DNA of 64,000 nucleotides from Anisodus tanguticus (Eukaryota > Streptophyta > Magnoliopsida > Solanales > Solanaceae). Below are positions 10,591 to 20,726 of this stretch, piece by piece; the stretch's first letter is position 1; the number at the start of each line of letters is the position of its first letter. The stretch covers positions 20,782,142 through 20,846,141 of the forward strand of contig CM067555.1 of the NCBI GenBank assembly GCA_034509755.1. Direction: 5' to 3'. The position numbers and the translations under genes are program-made. The notes beneath the pieces are model-generated. The model did not search any database, was not told the DNA's origin, and was given only the letters and a program-made list of their open reading frames with translations.

Positions 10591-10718
10591 ATAATACGGG
10601 ATCAAAAAAGCCATTTCCCCTTTTCTTAAACAAGACATATATGTGGCTCTTGTGATAATACGGGATCAAAAAAGCCATTTCCCCTTTTCTTAAACAAGAC
10701 ATATATGTGGCTCTTGTG
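10591..10718. repeat. Perfect 64-bp tandem duplication
   Basis: 10591-10654 and 10655-10718 are identical by eye over the full 64 bp; each copy starts ATAATACGGGATCAAAAAAG and ends GTGGCTCTTGTG. Perfect identity means that the duplication is recent, or that the assembly duplicated it. Confidence 0.95.
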
Positions 10719-12178
10719 TGAAAAAAAAGAAGAGAATTTTAGCGTGAAAAATTGAGGGGTCATTTTGTTGTTTATTAGGAAGGGATTATTCATAAAGTAA
10801 AACTAGCATAACTAATAATATCATGTTTGATAGCTTTTGTTGTTTTGTATAAAATTCAGTAGAATGGTTTGTTTATCATTTTATAATTTCACATAATTAA
10901 AATATATATAAGTTATGAGTCAATTTATATGAGATTTTATCCAAAGTAGAAAATGAAATATAATTTATACATGAATAATTAAATTTTGCATAATTAATTC
11001 CAGCATAACTCTAATCATAACCAAATGATCCCAACTGTTTTACTACAAAAATTGAGTCAATTTTCATGTTTACTTATACTGTTCCCATCCCATTGAAGCC
11101 TACATATCATATCTATGCATTTGAAGTAGCAAAGATTAACATTAATAAAACGGAACAGGGAAATACCACATAGTTCTTAAAGAAATTTTAAAATTAAAGA
11201 TACGGATTAATAATTATATTACACATAGAAGATGTTGTAAATTTAACAGGAAGACTTGAATTCACCGGCATCTAGTGTAATTTAGAAAAGGCAATATATA
11301 CCTACAAGGTAAGAATATTAAAATAAAATAGGAAAAAAGACAATAAAAAACTAGAATAACTTTATATAAAAACAAAATTTTCACTACTTCAGTATATATC
11401 AAAAAATAGTTTTTACTTTATATAAAAAAAAATATACCTAAGAAGTAAAAATATAGAAACAAATTAAATAGAAAAAGGACAATAGGAAGTTAGAATAATC
11501 TTTTATCAAAATAAAGTTTTCATAACTTCAACTTCCGCAATGCTGAAATAATTAAAAGGAACATACAATTTAAAATAATTTACAAATGCTACAGACTACG
11601 TATTTGATAGAATTATGGTTTACTCGGATGAAGGGGGAAAAAGTGAAGTTACGATTTTCTTGTTTGGGTCATTTACTCCAATATCAAATAATAAATGACC
11701 CAAAAAAAAAATTATTTTCAGAGGCAAGTCCAACAAAGATTTAAGGCATCATTTGTTTGCACACTAGGGATATAAACTTGAATGATTAAGATTTCAGCAC
11801 ATTAAATGCATTTGTTTTTTTTAAAAAAAAATTCTTAATAGATATGAAAATATTTGACTCGGTCAAATCTATGAAAGAGTCTAAACACCATTCAGATTCT
11901 TCAAAAACGCTAATTTATTTGCTGAAAAAGCTTGCACATCGTTTGTTTCGCTTCAGCATAAAATCTACACCTGCTCTCTCCGTCTTTCTCCAATATATGT
12001 GCCTGCTCTTGCTCTCTTCTCCAAGTATCAGTCTTTTTCTTTCAAAAGGCTGTCCATTCTCATTCATTTGATAACTGAGCAAAAGATTCATACGGCATCA
12101 ACTAAAGTCTTTGAAAAACTAGCTAAGCGGTGACTACACCTATTTTTGTTCCTTCTAATAAAAGAAAATCGAGCTACA
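10719..12178. other. AT-rich intergenic DNA; possible decayed non-autonomous hAT near 11740-11900
   Basis: No coding frame resembles a protein. Two diverged copies of a TATAAAAA/TATACCTA-rich phrase occur near 11295-11380 and 11415-11510 (for example ATATACCTACAAGGTAAGAAT and ATATACCTAAGAAGTAAAAAT), so this part is a local duplication. The segment beginning ATTTGTTTGCACACTAGGG near 11751, with CATTAAATGCATTTG, resembles Solanaceae non-autonomous hAT repeats as I recall them. I could not find matching ends. Confidence 0.35.
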
Positions 12179-12471
12179 TCAAGGGTGGCCCGAAGCTAAA
12201 ATCAGTCCCTGAAGTATCATTACCAGCTCCATTGCATCCGATAGAATATGAACTTTCCTTTATTCTTTACGCACCGCAATCTGCAATATCTCTCTAACTG
12301 CAATTACTTCTGCAATGATTGATTTTTCAACTGGCTGAATTGGGAAGCCAAAGGCATGAAGCATCGAACCACTAGCATCAACTGCCACAACACCGATACT
12401 GAAATCTCACGTGTCCCTTTGCATACCTGCATCTGTAAAATACAAAATCTCATCTGGATAAAAGGTTAGTT
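12179..12471 (-). pseudogene. RNase H-like (RVT_3-type) domain fragment with two stops
   Basis: Read on the minus strand in one frame: ILYFTDAGMQRD, stop, then DFSIGVVAVDASGSMLHAFG, FPIQPVEKSIIAEVIAVREI, LQIAVRKE, stop, RKVHILSDAMELVMILQG. The three acidic positions of an RNase H fold are kept: TDA, AEVIAVRE and LSDA. This pattern fits the plant RVT_3 / RNase H-like domain found in LINE-derived and stand-alone proteins. Nothing recognisable flanks it: no reverse transcriptase is adjacent. Being in one frame over about 95 codons with only two nonsense changes, it looks like a fairly young pseudogene or the last exon of one. Confidence 0.75.
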
Positions 12472-12658
12472 GTTCATCAATCAAAGATGTATCACTTTTA
12501 TGGTTACAACTAGAGCCAAATTCTTTAAATTCGTGGTATCAATCGGCTACTCTAATATATGCGCTTCCAAGTATTTCCGTTTTAGAAAAAAATCACAAAT
12601 CCAAAATCGAGATTCAGTAGTCAAGGAATTACTCCCTGTGATAGGAGGTGGGGTTCGT
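12472..12658. other. Short intergenic stretch, nothing recognised
   Basis: Sequence between the RNase H-like fragment and the 3' LTR of copia 1. No motif recognised. Confidence 0.5.
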
Positions 12659-13263
12659 AATATGAGGATTAAAACACATAATTATGTTGTCAACACTTTT
12701 TGAAATAAATTTGTATACTGCTACTCCCCCTGTCCAATATAGTTAGTCCAATTTATGTCATACAGTTCGAATTTTCAACCGATTTTGAGAATCAATTTTT
12801 TTTAATTTATTTTGACCGTGAATTTTGACATACAATCTTTTAAGTTTTTTTTAAAAATAATTTAAATACTTAAAAGCTACATAAAAGTGCTATAGTCACA
12901 ATAATTAAAATTTTCAAAATCTCGAAAAATGAAAAGTATCACATAAATTGGGACATGGAGAGTACTAATGTTTTGAAATAAAATCATATTTCGGAAGACA
13001 ACTAATTTGGAAGGAACGGGATTAAGATATCTTCTCCATTCAGGAGTTTTGAAATAAAATCATATTCCTTTTATCTGTTGTTACTAAAGGAATATGTTCC
13101 CTGCTTTTCATTGATCATTATATACAATATATATAGTGTTACATAATTATCTACTCCTTTACAAACTAGGTAACTAATCTTCCTAATTACAATTGTACTA
13201 CACTTCCTAGTTATAATTGGACTACAATTTTACCTAATATAGGACATGTACAGTATTTTATCA
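12659..13263 (-). repeat. 3' LTR of copia 1
   Basis: It matches 17537-18141. In element sense it starts TGATAAAATACTG directly after the purine tract and ends near CCTCATATT. Compared with the 5' LTR, the last six or so bases before the PBS-proximal end are missing, which could explain the missing target duplication. It contains a Stowaway MITE at 12724-12962. Confidence 0.9.
12724..12962. mobile_element. Stowaway MITE inside the 3' LTR of copia 1
   Basis: A 239-bp element with ends CTCCCCCTGTCC and the complement of CTCTCCATGTCC, flanked by TA on both sides (12722-12723 and 12963-12964). Near the ends it carries the typical phrase CCAATTTATGT / ACATAAATTGGGAC. This is the Stowaway (Tc1/mariner-derived) pattern. 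The same MITE is at the same place in the 5' LTR. Confidence 0.85.
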
Positions 13264-13670
13264 TACCCCCGCAGTCGAAGCAAGAGGTTCTCGTACGTTG
13301 AGACTGGCACATCATCAAAGAGTATACGCGGAAGCCCTTTAGTAAATATGTCAGCAATCTGATATCGGGAAGGAACATGAAGAACACAGACAACATTCGC
13401 TACATCTCGGTACTCCGTACTTGGCTTCGACACTGGATCGAGACAGAGTAGGTTGTCGTTTAAAAGACCAAGAAAGTAAGTTATCTCCGAGGAACACACA
13501 ATAACCCGGCATGGATCGACAAGGACATCCACCCCAGTCAACATCAGAATAAGAGGTGAGGTCGGAGAGTGAGGACTTGTACAGGTGTAAGCCAAAATGA
13601 AGAGTACCTTATACATATCGCAAAATTCATTTAAGGGCACATTCATATGTTCATCCATCGGGATGTGCAT
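13230..13670 (-). pseudogene. Copia RNase H domain, internally deleted (copia 1)
   Basis: The translation keeps STEYRDVANVV but then runs straight into CVLHVPSRYQIADIFTKGLP. In copia 2 about 65 residues separate these two blocks, including the YCDN segment with a catalytic Asp. Copia 1 has thus lost the heart of RNase H in one in-frame deletion. The upstream part of the domain is frameshifted. Confidence 0.85.
13264..13275 (-). promoter_or_regulatory. Polypurine tract of copia 1
   Basis: Plus-strand TACCCCCGCAGT, that is a G-run next to the 3' LTR in element sense, the primer site for plus-strand DNA synthesis. Copia 2 has the same tract at 51937-51949. Confidence 0.75.
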
Positions 13671-13685
13671 GTGTAAGCATATTTG

Positions 13686-14560
13686 CTACATTGCACAGGA
13701 TTTATATGGTCTCGTGAAAGTGAGATACTGCAATGCTCCTGCTAAGCTGCGATAGTGAGTCGGGTCGGTATACAGAGAACCCAAAGAGGCACTAAGTTTG
13801 GAATTAGTGTCCACCGGTGTGTGGACCAGTTTGCAAGATGTCATGAATGCTCGGTCGAAAATCTCTTCAGCGTACTTCTTTTGACAAAGAAATAAACCAC
13901 CTGCATGTCTCGTAACAGCAATGCCAAAAAAATAGCATAGGGGCCCCAAATCCTTCATAGCAAATTCAGAAGCAAGGAGTGACATAATGGATCGGCGAAG
14001 TACATCAGAACATGTAGTTAAGATGATGTCATCAACATATAACAGAATGTATGCCATGTCGTTACCCTTGCTATAGATGAAAAGTGAGTGATCAGATTTG
14101 CTATGTGAAAACGGATAGAGGATACAAAATCAGCAAATCATTGTGCCACGTACGAGGAGCCTATTTCAATCCATATAGTGATTTCTTCATATGACACATA
14201 TAATCTGGATTCCTAAATCCCAAAGGATGATGCATATAAACAGTCTCATGAAGGTCTCCATGCAAGAAGGCATTTTTGACATCCAGCTGATGAATGTACC
14301 ACGATTTGGACAAGAGAAATACGGAGAATGGTCCGAATAGTTGCCAGTTTCACCACCGGGCTGAAGGTTTCATCACAATCCACGACCACATGTTGAGACC
14401 TGCCATCACCTACAAGACGGGCCTTGTGTCTCTCTAAAGAACCGTCAAATTTCTTTTTATGTCTAAAAATCCACATAGAACGAATAACATTAGCATCAGG
14501 AAGACGGGGCACTAGCTCCCACGTCTTATTTTCAATAAGAGCATTATATTCGTCAATCAT
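13686..14560 (-). pseudogene. Copia reverse transcriptase (copia 1)
   Basis: N-terminal block: DEYNALIENKTWELVPRLPD, IRSMWIFRHKKK, HKARLVGDGRSQ and ETFSPVVKLATIR (14560-14246). Catalytic block: AYILLYVDDIILTTCSD (near 14057-14005), with the YVDD motif intact. Then EFAMKDLGPLCYFFGI and a thumb with PVDTNSKL. The finger/palm portion between the two (14246-14057) is out of frame. Several stops preclude a working enzyme. Confidence 0.88.
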
Positions 14561-15377
14561 GGCAGATTTTCAATTGGGATCGGACAAGGCATGTTTTGGG
14601 TTGCGAGGAAGAGGTGAATGGAAAACCGAATTTGACAAATTAAATTATCGTTTGGGTTTGGAAATGTCATGCATAGCACGAGTTTCCATTGTCCGTATGG
14701 GTGCCGTGAGAGGGTGGACGGGATCGGGAAGCTGCTGTGGCAGATTGGTAGGCCTAGAGGGGGCGGCAGAATAGGGGAGAAGGGGTGTCTCCACTGGCCG
14801 AGGAGAGGTAGTGACCTCGGGCAGCCGAGAGTGGCTGCTTCGAGGAGCCTGTGGCGGGGCCGGCTGACCAACCTAAGATAGGACAAAGGGAGGCGGGTCG
14901 GGCTCAGTGACGGTGGTGACTTATTTTTTAAGTGATGGATTAGAAGGGGATTAAGACCGTCATTAAAGAAGTCATAGGAATTCGAAAATGGTGAATTTAG
15001 TTTGGCAAAGGGGAATTAAGAACTCATCAAATATGACATGCCGAGAAATGATTATTTTTCGTCTGGACAGGTCGTAACAGTTGTAACCACGATGATTAGG
15101 GGGGTAACCTAGAAATACACATGGGGTGCACCTAGGTTGCAGCTTGTTGATTTGTGTGGAGGGATGGAGGGGGTAGAAAAACATCCGAAAGTTCTTCAAT
15201 GATTATAGGAAGGATCCCGAAGATAGAGAACTTGAGTGGGAGACTTGTGTTTGAGAAACTTATTAGGGAGAATATTTAAGAGATAGGTTCCCATAGATAG
15301 AGCGTAATGCCAAAATGATGGAGGAAATAGGCGCGAACAAGAAGGGCACGAACTATGTTGTTTATGGTTCTAATTTT
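14561..15377 (-). pseudogene. Copia integrase C-terminus and linker (copia 1)
   Basis: The minus strand encodes PLHPSTQINKLQPRCTPCVF followed by LGYPPNHRGYNCYDLS and ISRHVIFDE (15199-14972), a strongly conserved stretch of copia polyproteins between integrase and reverse transcriptase. The part from 14972 to 14561 is a proline/serine-rich linker, broken in frame. The GC-rich plus-strand frames here are only its shadow. Confidence 0.75.
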
Positions 15378-15959
15378 TCATTCAGCTTTGTCATTTTGTG
15401 GAAAGGTGTGGGGACAGAAAAAATGAAAAATAAGACCGTGTTTGGCGCAGAAAAGTTTGAATTGATTATTATCGAATTCCCCGTCATTGTCACATTGAAA
15501 ACATTTGATAATCTTTTCAAATTGTGTCTTAATGAAAGCGCTGAATGAAGAAAAAAAATAAACTTGGGATTTATTACCAATGGTAAAAGTCCACAGGAAG
15601 TTTGAATAATCATCTAAAAACAACATATAGTATCGATGCCCGGCTGTGCTTAAAATAGGAGAAGCCCATAAATCACTGTGTATCATATCAAAAGGCATTA
15701 AACTACGGGTGGATGAAGGATAAAATGGCAACTTGACATGTTTCCTAAAAATACAAGATTCACAAACAGAAGGATAAGATACATGTTTGCAATCTATAAA
15801 TTTATTATTGCGAAGGGAGCGTAAAATAGAGTCTCCCCGATGTCCTAATCTATTATGCCATAAAGAGGAGGAAATAACTATAAAGGATAACAAAGATGAG
15901 GCTGGATGACCGACAGTGGTGGTAATAGGATAGAGGTCCCCGGTGCTATCACACCTCAT
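15378..15959 (-). pseudogene. Copia GAG-pre-integrase and integrase core (copia 1)
   Basis: One open 193-codon stretch: SLWHNRLGHRGDSILRSLRN, with CESCIFRKHVKLPF completing the zinc-binding pre-integrase segment, then FDMIHSDLWASPILSTAGHR and YYMLFLDDYSNFLWTF (first catalytic Asp in HSD), CFQCDNDGEFDN (second Asp) and HTFPQNDKAE (region of the Glu; normally PQQNG.AER). The last block has D in place of G, an unusual change. This is the best preserved part of copia 1. Confidence 0.9.
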
Positions 15960-16119
15960 TATTGCATCCTTGTCATAAGGTCCTTCACAGAAAAACCAAA
16001 ATGATCAAATTCAAGGGAAACATTATTGTCGGTTGTGAAACGACGCATATAGATTAAATTTTGGATAAGTTTTGGGGCATGAAGGACATTGTTTAAAAAT
16101 AATGAGGGGTGTGGTGTGG

Positions 16120-16270
16120 AGAGGGATGATTGTCCACAACCTCAAATAGGAATACCTTGTCCACTGCTAACAATAATATTATGATGTAAATTGCTCGTAT
16201 TTAAATAAGATGAGAGAGTACCTTGGGATGCCGTCATATGAGATGTGGCGCCAGTATCCATGTAGCAAAT
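16120..16270 (-). pseudogene. Copia aspartic protease (copia 1)
   Basis: The minus strand reads CYMDTGATSHMTASQGTLSS near 16262-16205, with the DTGA active site of the retroviral-type protease intact. A stop lies between it and the pre-integrase segment (PI*GCGQSS). The enzyme would cut the polyprotein. Confidence 0.8.
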
Positions 16271-16687
16271 GTTGAGAGACATTGTGTTCATAGCCGCCTC
16301 AATATCCGTCGAGAAGTAGGTGGAATGAGGAGAGATTTGTGCATTATATGCCTGCTGAGGATGTGTGCCGATGATGTCAGGTTGGGACTGTCAGGCCGAA
16401 GGTGGTGCCTAGGAGGACATTGAGTATGACCAAGGTGGAGCAGCCCAAGCCGACTGGGCCTTGTAGCCCATGGAGGGTAGGTAGCCCACGACGGAGGCTG
16501 CTGCCACTGCCGCTGATGTTGCGGGTTACTGCCGGCCGGCAGAGGCTGGCCCGTCCCGCCACGACTGCTACTCCCATTGCGACTATCGCGGGCTTTGCCA
16601 AAGTTTTGTCTTTTATAGTGATTCCGGGATGGCGGGTTGTGTGTCGGGTCGTCAGGTTGCCGATATTTTGAACCAGAAAATGGGGCC

Positions 16688-17380
16688 CTACTGTCGGCTG
16701 AGGGACCGCCGGTAGTGATGAGAGCGGCGTCGGCTGTGCTCGCATGAGCCGCGACCCGTTTGGTTTTTTAGGATTTCTTCAAGTATAAGTCTTGAACGGG
16801 CCTCATAGAATGAAGGCAATGGCGTGCTTTGTTGGAGGATGATAGCGACACCATCATAAGTTTCATTCATACCCACGATGAGTTGAATCATCAATCGTTG
16901 ATTAGTGACTGGTGCACCGACGTTGGAGAGTTGATCTGCAATCATCTTAAGTTCCTGACAATAAGCCGATGCATTTGGAAAATCGTCCTACCAAATGTCC
17001 TTAAATTGATTTTCCAGGTACAAGGCACGTTGTGTCTTGTTATCCTGAAAAATACTTTCCAAGCGCTCGCATGTTTGTCGGACAGTGGCATCGGATTCAA
17101 TAATTGTATGCAACAGATTATTCGAGATCGTGTCGTAGACCCATTATAGGACAACCGCATCTAAGCGGGACCAAAGTTCATCAACAGAATCATCAGGGTG
17201 TTCCAGGGGCTTTGATTTAGGATGGATGATATGGTCGATGACTTTGTACACACGACAATGAATCTTAAACAATTCCGCCCAAGAGGAACACTGACCATTT
17301 TCCATCTCAAGTTTTATGAGAATGACGTTCTTGATGTTGTTAGTTGCAAGAGCAGGATGAAATTTAAGTTGTTCAGCCAT
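16688..17380 (-). pseudogene. Copia gag (copia 1)
   Basis: It starts MAEQLKFHPALATNNIKNVI at 17380 and reads SWAELFKIHCRVYKVIDHII, LWSRLDAVVL, stop, WVYDTISNNLLHTI, then after a frame change QELKMIADQLSNVGAPVTNQ and IQLIVGMNETYDG. This is the UBN2-type copia gag (capsid) fold region. The C-terminal zinc knuckle is not visible. Copia 2 gag is clearly related (LRNVGAPVSEDRLVLQMVDG). Confidence 0.88.
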
Positions 17381-17520
17381 TGAAAAAATTTGGGGAAGAT
17401 GAAAGAGGTAACGACCGAGAGGTAGTAGAAAGAAGAGGGGGTTGGGCGGCTTCCTAGGGTTTGGCGGCCGAGATGGGGGGGAGGGGGGGTCGACGACTTA
17501 GAGAATTTTAGAGTTTGGCT

Positions 17521-17530
17521 GCTGATATCA
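17521..17530 (-). promoter_or_regulatory. Primer-binding site of copia 1
   Basis: In element sense TGATATCAGC follows the 5' LTR. It is one change from TGGTATCAG, the complement of the initiator methionine tRNA 3' end used by most plant copia elements. Confidence 0.65.
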
Positions 17531-18141
17531 TAAAAGAATATGAGGATTAAAACACATAATTATGTTGTCAACACTTTTTGAAATAAATTTGTATACTGCT
17601 ACTCCCCCTGTCCAATATAGTTAGTCCAATTTATGTCATACAGTTCGAATTTTCGACCGATTTTGAGAATCAATTTTTTTTAATTTATTTTGACCGTGAA
17701 TTTTGACATACAATCTTTTAAGTTTTTTTAAAAAATAATTTAAATACTTAAAAGCTACATAAAAGTGCTATAGTCACAATAATTAAAATTTTCAAAATCT
17801 CGAAAAATGAAAAGTATCACATAAATTGGGACATGGAGAGTACTAATGTTTTGAAATAAAATCATATTTCGGAAGACAACTAATTTGGAAGGAACGGGAT
17901 TAAGATATCTTCTCCATTCAGGAGTTTTGAAATAAAATCATATTCCTTTTATCTGTTGTTACTAAAGGAATATGTTCCCTGCTTTTCATTGATCATTATA
18001 TACAATATATATAGTGTTACATAATTATCTACTCCTTTACAAACTAGATAACTAATCTTCCTAATTACGATTGGACTACACTTCCTAATTACAATTGGAC
18101 TACAATTTTACCTAATATAAGAGATGTACAATATTCTATCA
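17531..18141 (-). repeat. 5' LTR of copia 1
   Basis: It pairs with 12659-13263. In element sense it starts TGATAGAATATTG. Its U3 start has a 24-bp tandem repeat (18057-18080 and 18081-18104, CTTCCTAATTAC(G/A)ATTGGACTACA). It contains the Stowaway copy at 17602-17840. Confidence 0.9.
17602..17840. mobile_element. Stowaway MITE inside the 5' LTR of copia 1
   Basis: Same 239-bp MITE as at 12724-12962, with TA at 17600-17601 and 17841-17842. Presence in both LTRs means that it was already in the LTR of the parent copy and was duplicated by reverse transcription. Confidence 0.85.
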
Positions 18142-18349
18142 GTTACAAATGTTTTAGAGTTTTGATGTGGTTGTGGTGTAATTAGCTTCTGATTGTTGAA
18201 TGGTCAGATTTTAAAAACTTCAGTCATGAGCCTAATATTGATGCTAGGAAATTAGTATAATATATTTTGTACAAAGCTATTAAGTTCTAGTTAATACAAA
18301 CATGGTGGCAAAGTTGCTTAGCATATTATATCTAGATAATTAAATAACT

Positions 18350-18520
18350 CACTACAAGAAAAATGACCTACCGTGAAGGTTAAAAACTGTCATCTGAAGG
18401 GGTGGATGACGGTTTCTGTAAGTGTCATTGTAGCCATTGTCACAAATAGATGATGGTTTCACCAACTGTCATAACATATGTGACGGGAATAAACCGTCAC
18501 AGATTTGCTCGTTGACTATT
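18350..18520. repeat. Left terminal and subterminal repeats of the CACTA element
   Basis: After the inverted repeat come repeated words CTGTCATC, GATGACGGTTTC, GTGTCATTG, TTGTCACAAA, CTGTCATAACA, TGTGACGGG and ACCGTCACAG. In En/Spm such 10-12-bp words bind the TnpA protein. The role here is inferred. Confidence 0.75.
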
Positions 18521-19311
18521 TCCCAGCAATTGCTTGTTGACGTTGACTATTTCCTGCTTTTTTAAAAAAAAATCCAGGGTGTTTAAAAATTGTGGCGGTA
18601 AAATATTTGAATTTTATTAATTTAATATTTATTTTGGGGGTGAAATTTTTGAATAAATTTAATTTTAATTAATTTAATTTAAATATAAAACAATTGCGGG
18701 AAAATTAATTTTGGCGCATTTTTTATTTAATAATAAATTTAATTTAATTAATTGTTTTTTAAAAAATTTCAATAATAGTTAAATTGGTGGGAAAATAGCA
18801 TATTTTAACTAGCAAATCATTTTAATACACATTATTAAAATATTTAGGAATTGTTTTACAAAACAAAATGTTTCCATAAACGGCTAAAGTATAAATATTA
18901 TCCAACCATCATGAAGGTGGCACAACTTCAGTAGTACGGAAAATCTTTGAAAAATGATGCGCCCACTCAATCTGTACCTCATCAAGCTCATGCTGTGAAA
19001 ATACTTCTTTTTCATTGTATTGTTAAACACAATAGATATCAATTAAAATTTCTAATCATAATTAGGTCTTTCTAATGTAACTACATTCAAATATAATTCA
19101 ACACGTTAGATCAATTATAATACACAATAGAGATCAATTAAAGTATATATAGACAAGTACATAAACAAGAAATAATGTTAGATACTTACATTTTTTTGCA
19201 GCAGAGATAAATCATTCATGAGGTCTTTAATGAAATGCAACATATAGTAACTGCACTCGTATCAATTAGGTTGTTGTGGTACCTTAAAGCAAATTTAACC
19301 CAAATATTTAC
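18521..19311. other. AT-rich CACTA interior without a gene
   Basis: Tracts of TTTAATTAATTT-type sequence, with no protein-like frame. It lies downstream of the Ulp1-like reading in the minus-strand sense, so it is probably 3' untranslated or intronic sequence of that gene. Confidence 0.5.
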
Positions 19312-19984
19312 TTAACTGAACAAATTTGAACTTACATTACATGTAATTAAAGACTTGAATATAATGAAGTACCTTACAATTTTCAGTATTCTAGAAAAAG
19401 CCCATTTCTGATTATAACCTTTTTGAGTTGTGTACATGCACATGGCGCTATAAAAATGACAAAATATTATAACATGCTTGTCATCATTCTTGATATATAA
19501 TTGACTAACAATATTAAAACAAGTTAATAAATAATAACAAGTACACGATACGTACTGTGTGATAAATTTTATCAAGTCTTGATGGGGAGCATTATTAAGA
19601 GAATCCAAATAGTATACCTCAAATTTAGACACATCAAAAACAACCAATACCCAATGATTCCTACAAATCATGTATATTCAGTATTTCTCAATATAATTAA
19701 AGGAAAAAGAGACTTTAAATACAACATATAAAGAAAACAGAATTGACATACTGAGGATTATATGGCATGAAGATATATTGTCCATCTTTCCCTTTCAACA
19801 AACGATCACATAGACTTGCTGCCCTTTTATCAGGTGGACTGTTTGGTTTACCTTTCGGATTTATATTTGCACACACCAAACCAGGCAGCACAAACCCAAA
19901 TGGTCGCACTCTTCCTCTTCCCGGCTGGTTGCATTTCTCATGCAACAAGCTAAAATAGAAACATGGCAATAATTTTTGCATCAA
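19312..19984 (-). pseudogene. Ulp1-like (C48) cysteine protease region of the CACTA second gene
   Basis: Minus-strand exon-like pieces read SPPDKRAASLCDRLLKGKDG followed by FMPYNPQY (to about 19750), then NHWVLVVFDVSKFEVYYLDS, LNNAPHQDLIKFITQYV (19671-19560). HWVL and YYLDS are the His and Asp boxes of the Ulp1/SENP family. The Cys box is not seen and may lie in an unidentified or lost exon. Ulp1-like domains are known in several plant CACTA and MULE families, where their job is unclear. The pieces are separated by what look like introns. Confidence 0.8.
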
Positions 19985-20189
19985 AAAAACAGCTTACAAC
20001 AAAAATTATTCACAATAAAAGTTAACATTACTGTGATGGCAGTTCACAGAAAAAGAGGTATGTGCTAATAACATTGGCAATTCACAGAAGCTTTAATATG
20101 GAAAATTTGTTTTTCTGAGTAGACTAATGTCAAATGCACACATCACACATCACAATAAAACAGAATGTAAAAGAATAACAACCAACAAA

Positions 20190-20726
20190 TTAAAAGACGT
20201 ACCAAATGTAAACTTCAATTTGATTAACACCTAACCAATCCATTTTGAGTAATGCTTCGCATTCGTCCTTGCCAATATGAGCTTTGACAGAGTTTGTGGT
20301 CTCAAAAAAAGAATCATCCACAAGGTATGGCACAGAATAGTCTGCTGGCAACCTCATATCCACAATGTCCCCAAAAAGAGCAAGCACTTTATTAAATTCT
20401 CGTTATTGCACTCCTGAATGCCGTGTTTTTCTCATTGGTTGTGGAAGATTTCCAATTTTCTTTTTCCCTTTCTTCTTCTCATTTTCTAAAACATCTGTCT
20501 GATCATTCAACACCACGATATCACCATCATCAAACTGCAATTGTTTCTTGGTGGTAGGCTGATGCACTTTATCAACGACAAGCATTTGATCTTTCTTTTG
20601 TGATCTTTCCTGGCCACCAACGTCATCCTTATCATCATTGTCATCAACTGGAGGTGCATAGGAACAACTATCCATGTCTGAATGTTTAACAGTCACTGCT
20701 TTAACTTGGCCCCTCAGTTCCTCCAA
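20190..20726 (-). pseudogene. CACTA second gene, middle part (N-terminal to the Ulp1-like domain)
   Basis: The minus strand carries MEELRGQVKAVTVKHSDMDS, an acidic D-rich stretch and a Lys-rich NEKKKGKKKIG (20726-20403), then LFGDIVDMRLPADYSVPYLV followed by KDECEALLKMDWLGVNQIEVYIW (20387-20190). The latter is the segment that usually precedes the Ulp1 domain in such CACTA proteins. The Lys cluster could be a nuclear localisation signal. Confidence 0.65.

Larger units (their letters stand above)
12659..18141 (-). mobile_element. Copia LTR retrotransposon 1 (minus strand), defective
   Basis: Two near-identical LTRs (12659-13263 and 17531-18141) frame an interior that reads gag, protease, integrase, reverse transcriptase and RNase H on the minus strand. 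By eye the LTRs differ by about eleven substitutions over 600 bp, so insertion is relatively recent. A 5-bp target duplication was not found: GTTAC lies right of the element, but the left border seems to have lost a few bases. The interior carries many stops plus a deletion in RNase H. It belongs to the same broad family as copia 2 at 51684-56694, judged by shared gag and C-terminal wording (HVPSRYQIADIFTKGLP). Confidence 0.92.

Noticed and set aside
14424..14881. Plus-strand frames across copia 1
   Set aside because: They lie opposite the linker and reverse transcriptase of copia 1 and match nothing by themselves.
12654..18146. 5-bp target duplication of copia 1
   Set aside because: GTTAC on the right has no match at the left border, where the LTR appears to have lost several bases.
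19312..19671. Recent capture of a host SUMO protease gene by the CACTA element
   Set aside because: Ulp1-like domains are a known standing part of several CACTA families, so fresh capture is not needed to explain it.
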